Shown: piece by piece, positions 1 through 8,225 of the stretch
Layout: the number at the start of each line of letters is the position of its first letter
Position numbering within the stretch: the first letter of the stretch is position 1
DNA from: Thalassobius sp002708925
GTDB lineage: Bacteria; Pseudomonadota; Alphaproteobacteria; Rhodobacterales; Rhodobacteraceae
Length of the DNA stretch: 64,000 bases
Assembly: GCF_049803795.1 (NCBI RefSeq)
Contig: NZ_JBNAGJ010000001.1
Location: 682,001 to 746,000 of the forward strand
Direction of reading: 5' to 3'
Program-made: the position numbers and the translations under genes
The notes under the pieces: generated by a model
Told to the model about the DNA's origin: nothing
What the model saw: only the letters and a program-made list of their open reading frames with translations
Databases searched by the model: none

Positions 1-144
1 CCCGACGCGGCGGAATTCGAACACTGCTGGCCGATTCTGTCCGAAACTTTCGGCGAAAATCCCCCGGCGGCAACCATGATCGAATGCAACCTGATCGACC
101 CTAAATTCCGGATCGAGATCGAGGTCACGGCTCTGGCGCGTTAA
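1..144 (+). CDS. RidA-like (YjgF/YER057c/UK114) protein, C-terminal part
   Basis: Only the last 47 codons lie in the window; the start is off the left edge. The visible end has the pattern PAATMIECNLIDP followed by an IEIEVTAL strand, which is how RidA-family deaminases of reactive enamines/imines end. That family is a small cytosolic trimer acting on 2-aminoacrylate and related intermediates. The catalytic Arg of the family normally lies further upstream than the part seen here, so it cannot be judged. The next gene starts about 110 bases downstream on the same strand. Confidence 0.55.
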   Translation, partial: PDAAEFEHCWPILSETFGENPPAATMIECNLIDPKFRIEIEVTALAR

Positions 145-256
145 AACCTGCCCCCGGCGCGAAATCTTGCCCAACTGGGGCCATCGCGCCGGGCCCTGCC
201 ACTGGACCTTCGGCAGAATTTGGTCCATATCAGGGGCAGGCATTTTGGAGAGACCC

Positions 257-640
257 ATGGGTATTCTGAACACCATCCTCAGCGCTGTCACCTGGTGGAA
301 CGGCGGAACCCTGAACACCCGTCTGTACACCGCGCGCAAAGGCGTGAAGGTCGGCGAGGACGAGCAGGGCAATGTTTTCTATCGCAGCGTCGATGGTAAA
401 AAGCGTTGGGTCATGTTCAATGGCGAGGTCGAGGCCAGCCGCATCAGCCCCGATTGGCATGGCTGGCTGCACCACACGTTCAAGGACGCGCCCAGCGACA
501 AACCTCTGGTCCATAAGGACTGGGAAAAACCGCATCAGGAAAACCTGACCGGCTCGGCGCTGGCCTATGCGCCCACGGGGTCGATCCGGCGTGCGCAGCC
601 GGATGAGCGTGCCGATTACGAGGCCTGGCAGCCCGAATAA
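257..640 (+). CDS. NDUFA12-family complex I accessory subunit
   Basis: A 127-residue protein related to mitochondrial NDUFA12 (B17.2), an accessory subunit of NADH:ubiquinone oxidoreductase found in alphaproteobacteria. Visible family marks are the N-terminal WWNGGTLNTRLYT segment, a G-NVFYRS stretch, and the SPDWHGWLHH motif near the middle, followed by a tail rich in prolines and charges. It has no signal peptide or membrane segment, which fits a peripheral subunit on the cytosolic arm. The chosen ATG follows a GGAGAG ribosome site; a longer frame upstream has no such signal. mlaD follows 10 bases later, so the two are probably co-transcribed. Confidence 0.88.
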   Translation: MGILNTILSAVTWWNGGTLNTRLYTARKGVKVGEDEQGNVFYRSVDGKKRWVMFNGEVEASRISPDWHGWLHHTFKDAPSDKPLVHKDWEKPHQENLTGSALAYAPTGSIRRAQPDERADYEAWQPE

Positions 641-650
641 AGGGGCCGAT

Positions 651-1097
651 ATGTCCGAAAATAAGACCGAAGTCTTTGTCGGGGCCGCCGTTCTGGCTGC
701 GGCCATTGGGTTTGTCGCCTACGCGGGGCAGATCACCGGGTTTTCGCAGGCCACGGGGGGCTATCCGCTGACGGCCTCGTTCCGGTCGGCCGAAGGCGTC
801 AGCGTGGGCACCGATGTGCGCCTGGCCGGTGTGAAAATCGGGACGGTGACATCGCTGGATCTGAACGCTCAGACCTTCCGCGCCGATTCGGTTTTTACCG
901 TGGCCGATGGGATTGAAATCCCCGATGACAGCGCGGTCGTCGTGGCCTCTGAGGGGCTTCTGGGCGGCAGTTTCGTCGAGATCATCCCCGGCGGCTCGCC
1001 CTTCAATTTCCAGCCCGGAGACGAGATCGAGGACACCCAGGGCGCGGTGTCTCTGGTCAGCCTGTTGATGAAATTCGTCTCGGGGGGCGAAGAATGA
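651..1097 (+). CDS. mlaD: MlaD-type phospholipid-binding MCE protein
   Basis: A 148-residue protein with one N-terminal membrane anchor (roughly residues 8-26) and one MCE domain. In the Mla pathway this periplasmic hexameric ring binds phospholipids and works with an ABC transporter (MlaFE) in lipid traffic between the two membranes. Visible MCE features are YPLTASFRSAEGVSVGTDVRLAGVKIG and the later GLLGG-FVEI-PGG hairpin. The transporter genes are not next to it, so this copy is separated from mlaFE. The end overlaps the next gene by 4 bases (ATGA), suggesting translational coupling. Confidence 0.88.
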   Translation: MSENKTEVFVGAAVLAAAIGFVAYAGQITGFSQATGGYPLTASFRSAEGVSVGTDVRLAGVKIGTVTSLDLNAQTFRADSVFTVADGIEIPDDSAVVVASEGLLGGSFVEIIPGGSPFNFQPGDEIEDTQGAVSLVSLLMKFVSGGEE

Positions 1098-1453
1098 AGC
1101 GGCTGGTTGCGGCGCTTTGCCTGATAGCTGCCCCGGCCCTGGCCCAAGAGGACGGCGTGGTCACCGGCACGGGTGCGGTGCTGCGCGGCCTGGACAAGGT
1201 TAACGCCCAGTTTCAGGACATCGAAATTCTGAACGGATCCAGCGTGCGCTACCAGCGGCTGGTGATTGATCTGGGCGAATGCCGCTATCCCGAGGGCAAC
1301 CCGGCGGGCGATGCCTATGCCTTTCTGACGATCCGCGAAGAGGGCCAGGCCGAGCCGGTTTTTCAGGGCTGGATGCTGGCCTCGTCCCCCGCGCTGAACG
1401 CGCTGGATCATTCGCGCTATGATGTCTGGGTGTTGCGCTGCAAAACCTCGTGA
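1094..1453 (+). CDS. DUF2155 envelope protein
   Basis: A 119-residue exported protein with a typical signal peptide (KRLVAALCLIAAPALA, cleavage after ALA). The mature part has the DUF2155 signature: LRGLDKVNAQFQDIEI, a conserved Cys in LGECRYPEGN, and a second Cys near the end in DVWVLRCKT. The two Cys could form a disulphide. Family function is unknown, although it recurs beside mlaD-like genes in alphaproteobacteria. It starts inside mlaD, so it is likely the third gene of a NDUFA12-mlaD-DUF2155 unit. Its 3' end overlaps the convergent aat gene by 37 bases. Confidence 0.85.
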   Translation: MKRLVAALCLIAAPALAQEDGVVTGTGAVLRGLDKVNAQFQDIEILNGSSVRYQRLVIDLGECRYPEGNPAGDAYAFLTIREEGQAEPVFQGWMLASSPALNALDHSRYDVWVLRCKTS

Positions 1454-2067
1454 ACGCTGCGCGGCAGGGGCGGATCGGTGAAATCGGCCTCATTATCCAG
1501 CGCGCGTTCCAGCAGCAAATGATAATGGCCGCGCGGGATTTCGATGGCGCCAAGCGAGGCCAGATGCGGCGTGATAAACTGCGTATCGAACAGCGAAAAC
1601 CCGGCCACGCGCAGCCGATCCACCAGATAGGCCAGCGCAATTTTCGAGGCATCCACCCGGCGTGAGAACATGCTTTCGCCGAAAAACGCCCCCCCCAGCG
1701 TGACGCCGTAAACCCCGCCGATCAGCGTCTCGTCTGCCCAAATCTCTAGCGAATGAGCAAAGCCAAGCGCATGTAACTGCACGTAAAGGCTGTGAATTTC
1801 TGCGTTTATCCAGGTTTCCTCGCGGTCGGCGCAGCCTTGCAGGACGCCCTCGAAATCGCTGTTGATGCGGACAGAGTAGCCGCCCCGACGCATCCGTTTG
1901 GCCAGGCTGCGCGAGATGTGAAAACGGTTCAGAGGAAAGACGCCCCGACGGCGCGGATCGACCCAGAAAATCTCAGGATCGTCGCGGGTTTCGGCCATGG
2001 GAAAGACGCCCGAGGCATAGGCGTTCAGCAGCAATTGCGGCGTCAGAAGGGTTTCGTCCTTGGCCAT
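1417..2067 (-). CDS. aat: leucyl/phenylalanyl-tRNA-protein transferase
   Basis: A 216-residue cytosolic enzyme that adds Leu or Phe from aminoacyl-tRNA to proteins with an N-terminal Arg or Lys, marking them for ClpS/ClpAP degradation (bacterial N-end rule). Family marks: NAYASGVFPMAE near the start, PRRRGVFPL, the FFGESMFS core motif, and SLFDTQFITPHLASLG near the end. The frame stays open upstream, but the selected ATG has a GGGAAAGG ribosome site and gives the usual family length. It lies 46 bases after accC, so it is probably the last gene of accB-accC-aat. The 3' end runs into the convergent DUF2155 gene. Confidence 0.93.
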   Translation of the reverse strand: MAKDETLLTPQLLLNAYASGVFPMAETRDDPEIFWVDPRRRGVFPLNRFHISRSLAKRMRRGGYSVRINSDFEGVLQGCADREETWINAEIHSLYVQLHALGFAHSLEIWADETLIGGVYGVTLGGAFFGESMFSRRVDASKIALAYLVDRLRVAGFSLFDTQFITPHLASLGAIEIPRGHYHLLLERALDNEADFTDPPLPRSVHEVLQRNTQTS

Positions 2068-2113
2068 GCCTTTCCCATAAAAAAGCCGGGCCATTGCGGG
2101 CCCGGCCAGCGGT

Positions 2114-3463
2114 TTACTCGGCCAGATTGGTTTCCAACCAGTGTTCCAGCCAGTGGATATTGTAGTTGCCGCTGTGGATGTCATCCTCTTGCAGCAGCGC
2201 GTGGAACAGCGGCACGGTGGTGTCGATGCCGTCGATGATCAGCTCGCCCAGGGCGCGGTTCAGACGCGCCAGCGCCTCGGCCCGGTCACGGCCGTGCACG
2301 ATCAGCTTGCCGATCAGGCTGTCGTAATAGGGCGGGATCGAGTAGCCATCATAGAGCGCCGAATCCATCCGCACGCCCAGCCCGCCGGGGGCGTGGAAAT
2401 GCGAGATTTTGCCGGGGCAGGGGGCGAAATTGGGCAGTTTTTCCGCGTTGATTCGCACCTCGATCGCGTGACCGTTGATGACCAGATCATCCTGCCCAAA
2501 GGACATCGGCAGGCCTTCGGCCACGCGGATCTGTTCACGCACCAGATCGACGCCGAAAATGCCCTCGGTCACCGGGTGTTCCACCTGTAGGCGGGTGTTC
2601 ATCTCGATGAAGTAGAACTCGCCCTTTTCATAGAGGAATTCCACCGTGCCCGCGCCGCGATAGCCCATTTTGCCGATTGCGTCCGCACAGATTTTGCCGA
2701 TGCGCGCGCGTTCTTCGGGGGTGATGCAGGGGCCGGGGGCCTCTTCGAAGACCTTCTGGTGGCGCCGTTGCAAAGAACAGTCCCGCTCGCCCAGATGCAC
2801 GCCGGTGCCCTTGCCGTCACCAAAGACCTGGATCTCGATGTGGCGGGGGGTGGTCAGGTATTTTTCGATATAGACTTCATCGTTGCCAAAGGCGGCCTTG
2901 GCCTCGGAGCGGGCGGTGCGAAAGGCCGTTTCCATTTCGGATTCGTCATTGGCGACTTTCATGCCGCGCCCGCCGCCACCGGCGGTGGCCTTGATGATCA
3001 CCGGATAGCCGAATTCAGCGCCGATTTTCTTGGCCTCTTCGACGGTGGGCACACCGCCGGCAGAGCCGGGCACAACCGGAATACCAAGGTTCGCGGCGGT
3101 TTCCTTGGCGGTGATTTTATCGCCCATGATGCGGATATGGTCCGCGGTCGGGCCGATAAAGGCGATACCGTGGTCTTCGACGATCTGCACGAAATTGGCG
3201 TTCTCCGACAAGAAGCCATAGCCCGGATGGATCGCCTGCGCGCCGGTGATTTCACAGGCCGAGATGATCGCCGGGATCGACAGATAGCTTTGCGTGGACG
3301 AGGGCGGGCCGATGCAGACGGCCTCGTCGGCCATGCGCACATGCATCGCGTCGGAATCGGCGGTCGAGTGGACGGCGACGGACTGGATGCCCATCTCGCG
3401 GCAGGCGCGGATGACACGCAGCGCGATCTCACCTCGGTTTGCAATCAGGATTTTATCGAACAT
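2114..3463 (-). CDS. accC: acetyl-CoA carboxylase, biotin carboxylase subunit
   Basis: A 449-residue, full-length biotin carboxylase that uses ATP and bicarbonate to carboxylate biotin on AccB, the first half-reaction of malonyl-CoA formation. The N-terminal domain starts FDKILIANRGEIALR, the ATP-grasp domain has the glycine-rich loop KATAGGGGRGMK near residue 160, and EMNTRLQVEHPVTE carries the metal and catalytic residues near residue 290. The C-terminal subdomain ends in a short AEALARL-RAL region. It sits 10 bases after accB in the same operon. Nothing is missing. Confidence 0.97.
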   Translation of the reverse strand: MFDKILIANRGEIALRVIRACREMGIQSVAVHSTADSDAMHVRMADEAVCIGPPSSTQSYLSIPAIISACEITGAQAIHPGYGFLSENANFVQIVEDHGIAFIGPTADHIRIMGDKITAKETAANLGIPVVPGSAGGVPTVEEAKKIGAEFGYPVIIKATAGGGGRGMKVANDESEMETAFRTARSEAKAAFGNDEVYIEKYLTTPRHIEIQVFGDGKGTGVHLGERDCSLQRRHQKVFEEAPGPCITPEERARIGKICADAIGKMGYRGAGTVEFLYEKGEFYFIEMNTRLQVEHPVTEGIFGVDLVREQIRVAEGLPMSFGQDDLVINGHAIEVRINAEKLPNFAPCPGKISHFHAPGGLGVRMDSALYDGYSIPPYYDSLIGKLIVHGRDRAEALARLNRALGELIIDGIDTTVPLFHALLQEDDIHSGNYNIHWLEHWLETNLAE

Positions 3464-3473
3464 GGCGCGGCCC

Positions 3474-3971
3474 TTATTCGATGATCATCAGCGGCGCGCC
3501 AAATTCGACGGCGCTGGAATCCTCGACCAGGATACGCTTCACGGTGCCGGATTTGGGCGCCGGGATGTGGTTCATGGTTTTCATCGCTTCGATGATCAGC
3601 AGGGTGTCGCCCTCTTTGACCTGAGTGCCGACGCTGACAAAGGACGGCGCGCCCGGTTCGGCCTGAAGATACACGGTGCCCACCATGGGCGAGGTCACGG
3701 CGCCGGGGTGGCTGGCAGGGTCTTCGCCGGGGGCGGCTGCGGGGGCCTCGGCGGTGGGGGCAGCGGCGGCGGGGGCTGCTGCGGGGGCGGCGACAGCCGG
3801 GGCTGCGGCGACCTGGGTAACCACTTGCTGGGCGCGGCTGACGCGGACATTCAGGCTGTCGTTGCTGTCATACTCGCGCATCACTTCCAGTTCGGTCAGG
3901 TCATTGGCGCGCAGAAGCTCGGCCAGTGCCTGGATGAAGGCCACGTCAGAGTCATGGTTTTTCTTAGTCAT
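3474..3971 (-). CDS. accB: acetyl-CoA carboxylase biotin carboxyl carrier protein
   Basis: A 165-residue carrier that holds biotin and moves the carboxyl group from AccC to the carboxyltransferase. The N-terminal part (1-50) is the association domain. It is followed by an Ala/Pro-rich flexible linker of about 40 residues, very rich in alanine here, and then the biotinyl domain. The biotinylated lysine lies in the invariant EAMKTMN motif near residue 129. The linker makes the DNA strongly repetitive in GCC/GCG codons. It is the first gene of accB-accC-aat; the promoter should lie in the 174 bases upstream, where I see no convincing consensus. Confidence 0.96.
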   Translation of the reverse strand: MTKKNHDSDVAFIQALAELLRANDLTELEVMREYDSNDSLNVRVSRAQQVVTQVAAAPAVAAPAAAPAAAAPTAEAPAAAPGEDPASHPGAVTSPMVGTVYLQAEPGAPSFVSVGTQVKEGDTLLIIEAMKTMNHIPAPKSGTVKRILVEDSSAVEFGAPLMIIE

Positions 3972-4145
3972 TCTATCCTCGACCGGTTACAGATGGCTGC
4001 CCTACGGGAAACAGCCGCTTGCCATTCTGGCCGCCTTATAGGCGATGATTGACGGCGCGGAAAGCGCTCTTTGCGCACAGAATTTGGGCCTTTTTAACCG
4101 GAATTACGAGGGGAAAAATGCAGGCTTCGCGTATTTCCTGACGCA

Positions 4146-4688
4146 TCACAGAGGCATTCCGGACAGTTTGGCCACCAGTTCGGCCAGCTTGCGGGCCTGG
4201 AATTTTTCCAGCAGGCGCGCGCGATAGAGTTCCACCGTGCGATAGGACAGGGCCAGATCCTTGCCGATTTCCTTGCTGGTCATGCCGCGGCAGGTCAGGA
4301 TGGCGACTTCGCGTTCGCGCTGGGTCAGGGCGACCAGGGGGCGTTCTTCGGACAGATCGGACAGGGACCAGATGCCGCGCAGGAACGGATCCTCGGGGGT
4401 CAGCGACTGGCCGCGCACCCGGCACCAGAACATCTCGCCCGAGAGGCGGCGCATGATCCGTTCGTCCGCATAGGTGCCGGTCTTGCGCATCTGCGCCAGG
4501 CTGCGTTCACCGATTTTTTCGTAATCCTCGCGCGAGGCGTAGAAGTCGGCGAAGGGCACATCGCGGAAATCCGACATCTGCCCGCCGAAAATCTGGGCGA
4601 AGGCGCGGTTGCAGCCGGTGATGATCCGGTTTTCCAGCACGCACAGGCCGACAGGCGCGTATTCAAAGGCAAGATCCGACAGGCTCAT
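4146..4688 (-). CDS. PAS-domain LuxR-family regulator
   Basis: A 180-residue regulator. Residues 1-110 form a PAS fold: FEYAPVGLCVLENRIITGCNRAFAQIFG at the start and MRRLSGEMFWCRVRGQSL near the end of the domain. Residues 115-180 form a LuxR/GerE helix-turn-helix with LTQREREVAILTCRGMTSKEIG and LSYRTVELYRARLLEKF. It has no receiver domain or AHL-binding domain, so it probably senses a small ligand or redox state through PAS. The frame is open further upstream, but this ATG is where PAS homology begins. It is divergent from the lysine-rich DNA-binding-like protein, with 126 bases between them. Target genes are unknown. Confidence 0.75.
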   Translation of the reverse strand: MSLSDLAFEYAPVGLCVLENRIITGCNRAFAQIFGGQMSDFRDVPFADFYASREDYEKIGERSLAQMRKTGTYADERIMRRLSGEMFWCRVRGQSLTPEDPFLRGIWSLSDLSEERPLVALTQREREVAILTCRGMTSKEIGKDLALSYRTVELYRARLLEKFQARKLAELVAKLSGMPL

Positions 4689-4751
4689 GCCCGCCGATAT
4701 GCCAAGTTTTCCGGCACGATGCAAAGGAATGGCGTGGCGAGCGGGGGCATT

Positions 4752-4780
4752 TTGCTTGTGTGGCGGTTTGTGTATATACA
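4752..4780 (+). promoter_or_regulatory. sigma-70-like promoter of the lysine-rich protein gene
   Basis: TTGCTT and TATACA are separated by 17 bases, and the downstream gene has a perfect AGGAGG ribosome site about 25 bases after the -10. The -10 lies in an alternating TGTATATACATTGTGTATGC tract, unusually AT-rich for this genome. The TGTATATACA core is an inverted repeat and could also be an operator. Confidence 0.5.
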
Positions 4781-4814
4781 TTGTGTATGCAAACCCGATA
4801 GGCAGGAGGATCAA

Positions 4815-5309
4815 ATGGACACCACCAAGGTAAAGGGCATCGGCCCCGCGATTGCCGTGCAACTGAAAGAGCTGGGCGTGATCACCGCTCAGGATCTGGC
4901 GGCGGCCGATCCGGCGGCCCTGACCGCGATCAGCGGCATCGGTCCGGTCCGCGCGGTGATGCTGATCGCCGAGGCGCAGGACGTGCTGTCGGTGCTGGCC
5001 CCGCCCGAGCCTGCGGTGGCTGCTCTGGCGCAGAAACCCAAGAAGAAAAAGCCGAAAAAGGCGGGTAAAAAGAGCGCGCCGGAAAAAGCGAAAAAGGCCA
5101 AGAAGGACAAAAAGGCCAAAGCCGCCAAAAAGCAGGCCAAGAAAAAGAAGAACAAAGAGAAGCCCAAATCTTTCGCCAAATCCGACGGCAAGAAGGCGGG
5201 CAAGGCATCAAAATCCGCGAAAAAATCCAGCAAGGCCGCGCAGAAGAAGGCCCAGAAGAAATCCGCGAAAAAAGCCAGTAAGAAAAAGGCCGGTAAAAAG
5301 AAGAAATAA
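4815..5309 (+). CDS. helix-hairpin-helix protein with H1-like lysine-rich tail
   Basis: A 164-residue basic protein in two parts. Residues 1-60 contain tandem helix-hairpin-helix motifs (VKGIGPAIAVQLKELGV, then ISGIGPVRAVML), a fold that binds DNA backbone non-specifically. Residues about 72-164 are almost entirely Lys and Ala with few Ser and Gly, in short KKAKK/KAAKK units like histone H1 tails, bacterial AlgP or chlamydial Hc1. It has no signal peptide or membrane segment. The AGGAGG site decides the start. It is probably a nucleoid-associated or DNA-compaction protein; this function is inferred from composition only. Codon use of the tail (AAG/AAA) stands out from the neighbours. Confidence 0.75.
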   Translation: MDTTKVKGIGPAIAVQLKELGVITAQDLAAADPAALTAISGIGPVRAVMLIAEAQDVLSVLAPPEPAVAALAQKPKKKKPKKAGKKSAPEKAKKAKKDKKAKAAKKQAKKKKNKEKPKSFAKSDGKKAGKASKSAKKSSKAAQKKAQKKSAKKASKKKAGKKKK

Positions 5310-5335
5310 CAGGCTCTGCGGCCCTGCCGGGACGT

Positions 5336-5366
5336 AAAAAACCCTGTCCCAGGAGGCGGGACAGGG
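5336..5366 (-). terminator. intrinsic terminator of the liv operon
   Basis: A perfect 9-bp stem, CCCTGTCCC with GGGACAGGG, has a 7-base loop. Read on the minus strand it is followed by six T residues. It sits 117 bases after livF, the last gene of the operon, and just past the convergent lysine-rich protein gene. Confidence 0.85.
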
Positions 5367-5482
5367 CCAGTGGGGGACCAGAGAGCTTGGCCTTCTCCGG
5401 CCTCAGGAGAGAGAGGGTCTCTCTTGATGATTGAGGCCCGCCCCACAGCAAGCAGCGCAGGGATGGGGCGGACCGATCCGGC

Positions 5483-6238
5483 CTAGATGGCCAGATATTC
5501 CTCGCGCAGTTCGGCGTTGGCCAGCACCTCGGCGGCCGAGCCGTCATAGACCACGCTGCCCGTGTCCAGAATGACCGCCCGGTCGGCCAGCTCCAGCGCG
5601 CGCACGGCGTTCTGTTCGACGATCACGGTGGTGATGCCCTGTTCCTTGATCTTGCGCAGGGTGCGCTCGATCTCGTCCACGATGACGGGGGCCAGGCCCT
5701 CGTAGGGTTCGTCCAGCAGCAGCACCTTGATGTCGCGCGCCAGGGCGCGGGCGATGGCCAGCATCTGCTGTTCGCCGCCCGACAGGGTCACGCCCTCTTG
5801 GTTGCGGCGCTCGCCCAAGCGGGGGAACAGTTCGTAGAGGCGCTCGATCGACCAGCCCAGCGGCGGGGCGATCTGGGCCAGCTTCAGGTTTTCCTCGACC
5901 GTCAGGCCCGGAATGATCCGGCGGTCTTCGGGCACCAGGGCCATGCCTTTCTGGCTGGCCTCGTAGCTGGCCATGGTGTGCAGCGGCTGGTGATCCAGCC
6001 AGACCTCGCCCTTGTTGATCTGCGGATCGTCCAGCCGGGCAATCGCCCGCAGGGTCGAGGTTTTGCCCGCCCCGTTGCGCCCCAGCAGTGCCAGGATCTC
6101 GCCCTCGTGGACGTTAAAGCTGACGCCCTGCACGATGTAGCTTTCGCCATAGTAGGCGTGGATGTCCCAGACCGACAGATAGGCGGGGGCGGTTTCGGCC
6201 AGGTTATGACCCTTGGAGAAATCGGGTTTGACGTTCAT
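5483..6238 (-). CDS. livF: ABC importer ATPase, LivF type
   Basis: A 251-residue ATP-binding subunit of a hydrophobic-amino-acid/amide-type importer. Visible: Walker A GRNGAGKT near residue 55, signature LSGGEQQMLAIARAL, Walker B VLLLDEP followed by the LivF-typical EGLAP, and the switch His replaced by VEQN, as is normal for LivF. An N-terminal extension of about 20 residues precedes the first strand. It follows livG by 12 bases and ends the operon. Substrate cannot be read from this subunit. Confidence 0.93.
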   Translation of the reverse strand: MNVKPDFSKGHNLAETAPAYLSVWDIHAYYGESYIVQGVSFNVHEGEILALLGRNGAGKTSTLRAIARLDDPQINKGEVWLDHQPLHTMASYEASQKGMALVPEDRRIIPGLTVEENLKLAQIAPPLGWSIERLYELFPRLGERRNQEGVTLSGGEQQMLAIARALARDIKVLLLDEPYEGLAPVIVDEIERTLRKIKEQGITTVIVEQNAVRALELADRAVILDTGSVVYDGSAAEVLANAELREEYLAI

Positions 6239-6250
6239 CGCGGTGCCTCC

Positions 6251-7006
6251 TTACGCGGTCTCGCCCAGATACGCTTCGCGCACCTTGGGGTTGCCCTTGA
6301 TGTTTTCCGGGTTGTCCTCGACCAGGGGGGTGCCCTGCGCCAGAACGGTGATCCGGTTTGCCAGGCTGAACACCACATGCATGTCGTGTTCGATGATGGC
6401 GATGGTGATGTCGCGCTCGTCGCTGATCTGTTTCAGCAGGTCGATCGTGTTGTTGGTGTCGGCCCGCGCCATCCCGGCGGTGGGTTCGTCCAGCAGCAGC
6501 AGACGCGGCTGCTGCGCCAGGCACATGCCGATTTCCAGCCGGCGTTTATCCCCGCGCGACATCGAGGCCGTGTGCATGTGCCGTTTGTCGGCCATGTTCA
6601 TGTCCTCCAGCATATGTTCGGCCGCTTCCACGACTTCCTTTTCGGACATCATGTTCTGGACCGCGTGCATCCGGAAGGCCCCGTCGCGCTTGGCGAAGAT
6701 CGGGATCATCATGTTTTCCATGACCGTCAGATCCCCGAAAATCTCGGGGGTCTGGAACACGCGGGAAATGCCCATCTGGTTGATTTCGTGCGGCTGGCGC
6801 CCCAGCACCGACTGGCCGTCGAACATGACGGATCCGGTGTCGGGGATCAGCTTGCCCACCAGGCAGTTCAGCAGGGTGGATTTGCCAGCGCCGTTCGGGC
6901 CGATGATGGCGTGAACCGAGTTTTCCTTCACGCTCAGGTTCACATCGCCCAGAGCCTGCAACCCGCCGAAACGCTTGTTGACGTCTTTGACTTCAAGAAT
7001 TCCCAT
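6251..7006 (-). CDS. livG: ABC importer ATPase, LivG type
   Basis: A 251-residue ATPase paired with LivF. Walker A is GPNGAGKST, Walker B is LLLLDEPTAGM and the switch region is IEHDMHVV, all intact. The ABC signature is degenerate: MSRGDKRRLEIG instead of LSGGQ. LivG proteins of some amide/urea-type systems also vary here, so this may be a family trait rather than damage; the composite site completed by LivF would still work. It lies 13 bases after livM. Confidence 0.92.
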   Translation of the reverse strand: MGILEVKDVNKRFGGLQALGDVNLSVKENSVHAIIGPNGAGKSTLLNCLVGKLIPDTGSVMFDGQSVLGRQPHEINQMGISRVFQTPEIFGDLTVMENMMIPIFAKRDGAFRMHAVQNMMSEKEVVEAAEHMLEDMNMADKRHMHTASMSRGDKRRLEIGMCLAQQPRLLLLDEPTAGMARADTNNTIDLLKQISDERDITIAIIEHDMHVVFSLANRITVLAQGTPLVEDNPENIKGNPKVREAYLGETA

Positions 7007-7019
7007 TTCTCAGGTCTCC

Positions 7020-8222
7020 TTATTCTGCGGGTTCAGTGGACGAGGACTTGGCATCGTCGCCGGCTTTCTTGCGGCGCAGCAGGCGGCCCAGACGTTGCCC
7101 GCCTTCGACCAGACCACCCGGCAGGAAAATCACCACCAGCATAAAGATGATGCCCAGGGTCAGGTGCCAGCCTTTCCCGATGAACGGGTAGAGGATGGTA
7201 ACCACGAAATTCTCCAGCCCGTCGGGCAGGAAGGCGAACCAGCTGTGCAGGATGTCGCTGTTGATCTTGGACAGGATGTTTTCCATGTACTTGATGATAC
7301 CTGCGCCCAGAACCGGACCGATCAGGGTCCCGGCACCGCCCAGGATGGTCATCAAAACCACCTCGCCCGAGGCCGTCCAGAACATCCGCTCGGCCCCTGC
7401 CAGCGGGTCCATCGAGGCCATCAGACCACCGGCCAGACCAGCATACATACCCGAGATCACAAAGGCGGCCAGCGTATAGGGGCGCGGGCTGAGACCCGTG
7501 TAGTTCAGGCGCTGCTGGTTCGATTTGATCGCACGCAGCATCATCCCAAAGGGCGAGCGGAAGATACGGATCGCCAGGTAGAAGGCCACCAGCATGATCG
7601 CGGCACAGAAATAGTAACCCGCGTTGAAGGTGAACACCCAGGCGCCCAGTTCCAGGTTCACACTGTCGCGCATCTCCAGCCCGAACAGGCCGGGGACGGG
7701 GATGTTGCCCTCGGCGGTTTGGCTGATGCCCAGGATGCGGGGATCGTCCAGCGCCAGTTGCAGGCCGGTTTCCCCGCCGGTGATGGGCGTCAGAACCGAG
7801 TAGGCCAGGGCGAACATCATCTGCGCAAAGGCCAGCGTCAGGATCGAGAAGTAAATCCCCGACCGGCGCAGCGACACATAGCCGATCAGCAGGGCAAACA
7901 GGCCCGAGATAATGACCGACAGGATGATCGCGGGGATGACGTTCATGCTCAGCAGTTTGAACATCCAAACGGCCGCATAAGAGCCCACACCCAAAAAGGC
8001 CGCGTGACCGAAGGACAGATACCCGGTCAGACCAAACAGGATGTTAAAGCCGATGGCAAAGATCCCGAAGATCACGAAACGCTGCATCAGGTCGGGATAG
8101 CCCGCATTGAACTGCGCCAGGGCCGAGCCCTCGGGAAAGGGGTTCAGGATGAACGGTGCGAACAGCGTCAGGCCGATGACCAGCAGCAGCAGACGCGCGT
8201 CTTTCTTTTCAAGACCGAACAT
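7020..8222 (-). CDS. livM: ABC importer permease, LivM type
   Basis: A 400-residue inner-membrane permease with about ten hydrophobic segments. The LivM landmarks are the GYLSFGHAAFLGVGSYAAV motif near the N-terminus and the cytoplasmic coupling motif SPFGMMLRAIKSNQQR. It is longer than Escherichia coli LivM's transmembrane core because of a charged C-terminal tail (RRKKAGDDAKSS) facing the cytosol and an inserted periplasmic segment around residues 140-190. It starts 3 bases after livH, indicating translational coupling, and is followed by livG. Confidence 0.92.
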   Translation of the reverse strand: MFGLEKKDARLLLLVIGLTLFAPFILNPFPEGSALAQFNAGYPDLMQRFVIFGIFAIGFNILFGLTGYLSFGHAAFLGVGSYAAVWMFKLLSMNVIPAIILSVIISGLFALLIGYVSLRRSGIYFSILTLAFAQMMFALAYSVLTPITGGETGLQLALDDPRILGISQTAEGNIPVPGLFGLEMRDSVNLELGAWVFTFNAGYYFCAAIMLVAFYLAIRIFRSPFGMMLRAIKSNQQRLNYTGLSPRPYTLAAFVISGMYAGLAGGLMASMDPLAGAERMFWTASGEVVLMTILGGAGTLIGPVLGAGIIKYMENILSKINSDILHSWFAFLPDGLENFVVTILYPFIGKGWHLTLGIIFMLVVIFLPGGLVEGGQRLGRLLRRKKAGDDAKSSSTEPAE

Positions 8223-8225
8223 GGA

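Noticed and set aside
3720..3810. GCC/GGC-rich stretch on the minus strand as a DNA repeat
   Set aside because: It is the alanine/proline linker of the biotin carrier protein AccB.
5010..5309. AAG/AAA-rich stretch as a simple-sequence repeat array
   Set aside because: It is explained by the lysine-rich protein tail; units are irregular and stay in frame.
6251..7006. livG called inactive because of its MSRGD signature
   Set aside because: Walker A, Walker B and switch motifs are intact, and signature variation is tolerated when the partner ATPase completes the composite site.
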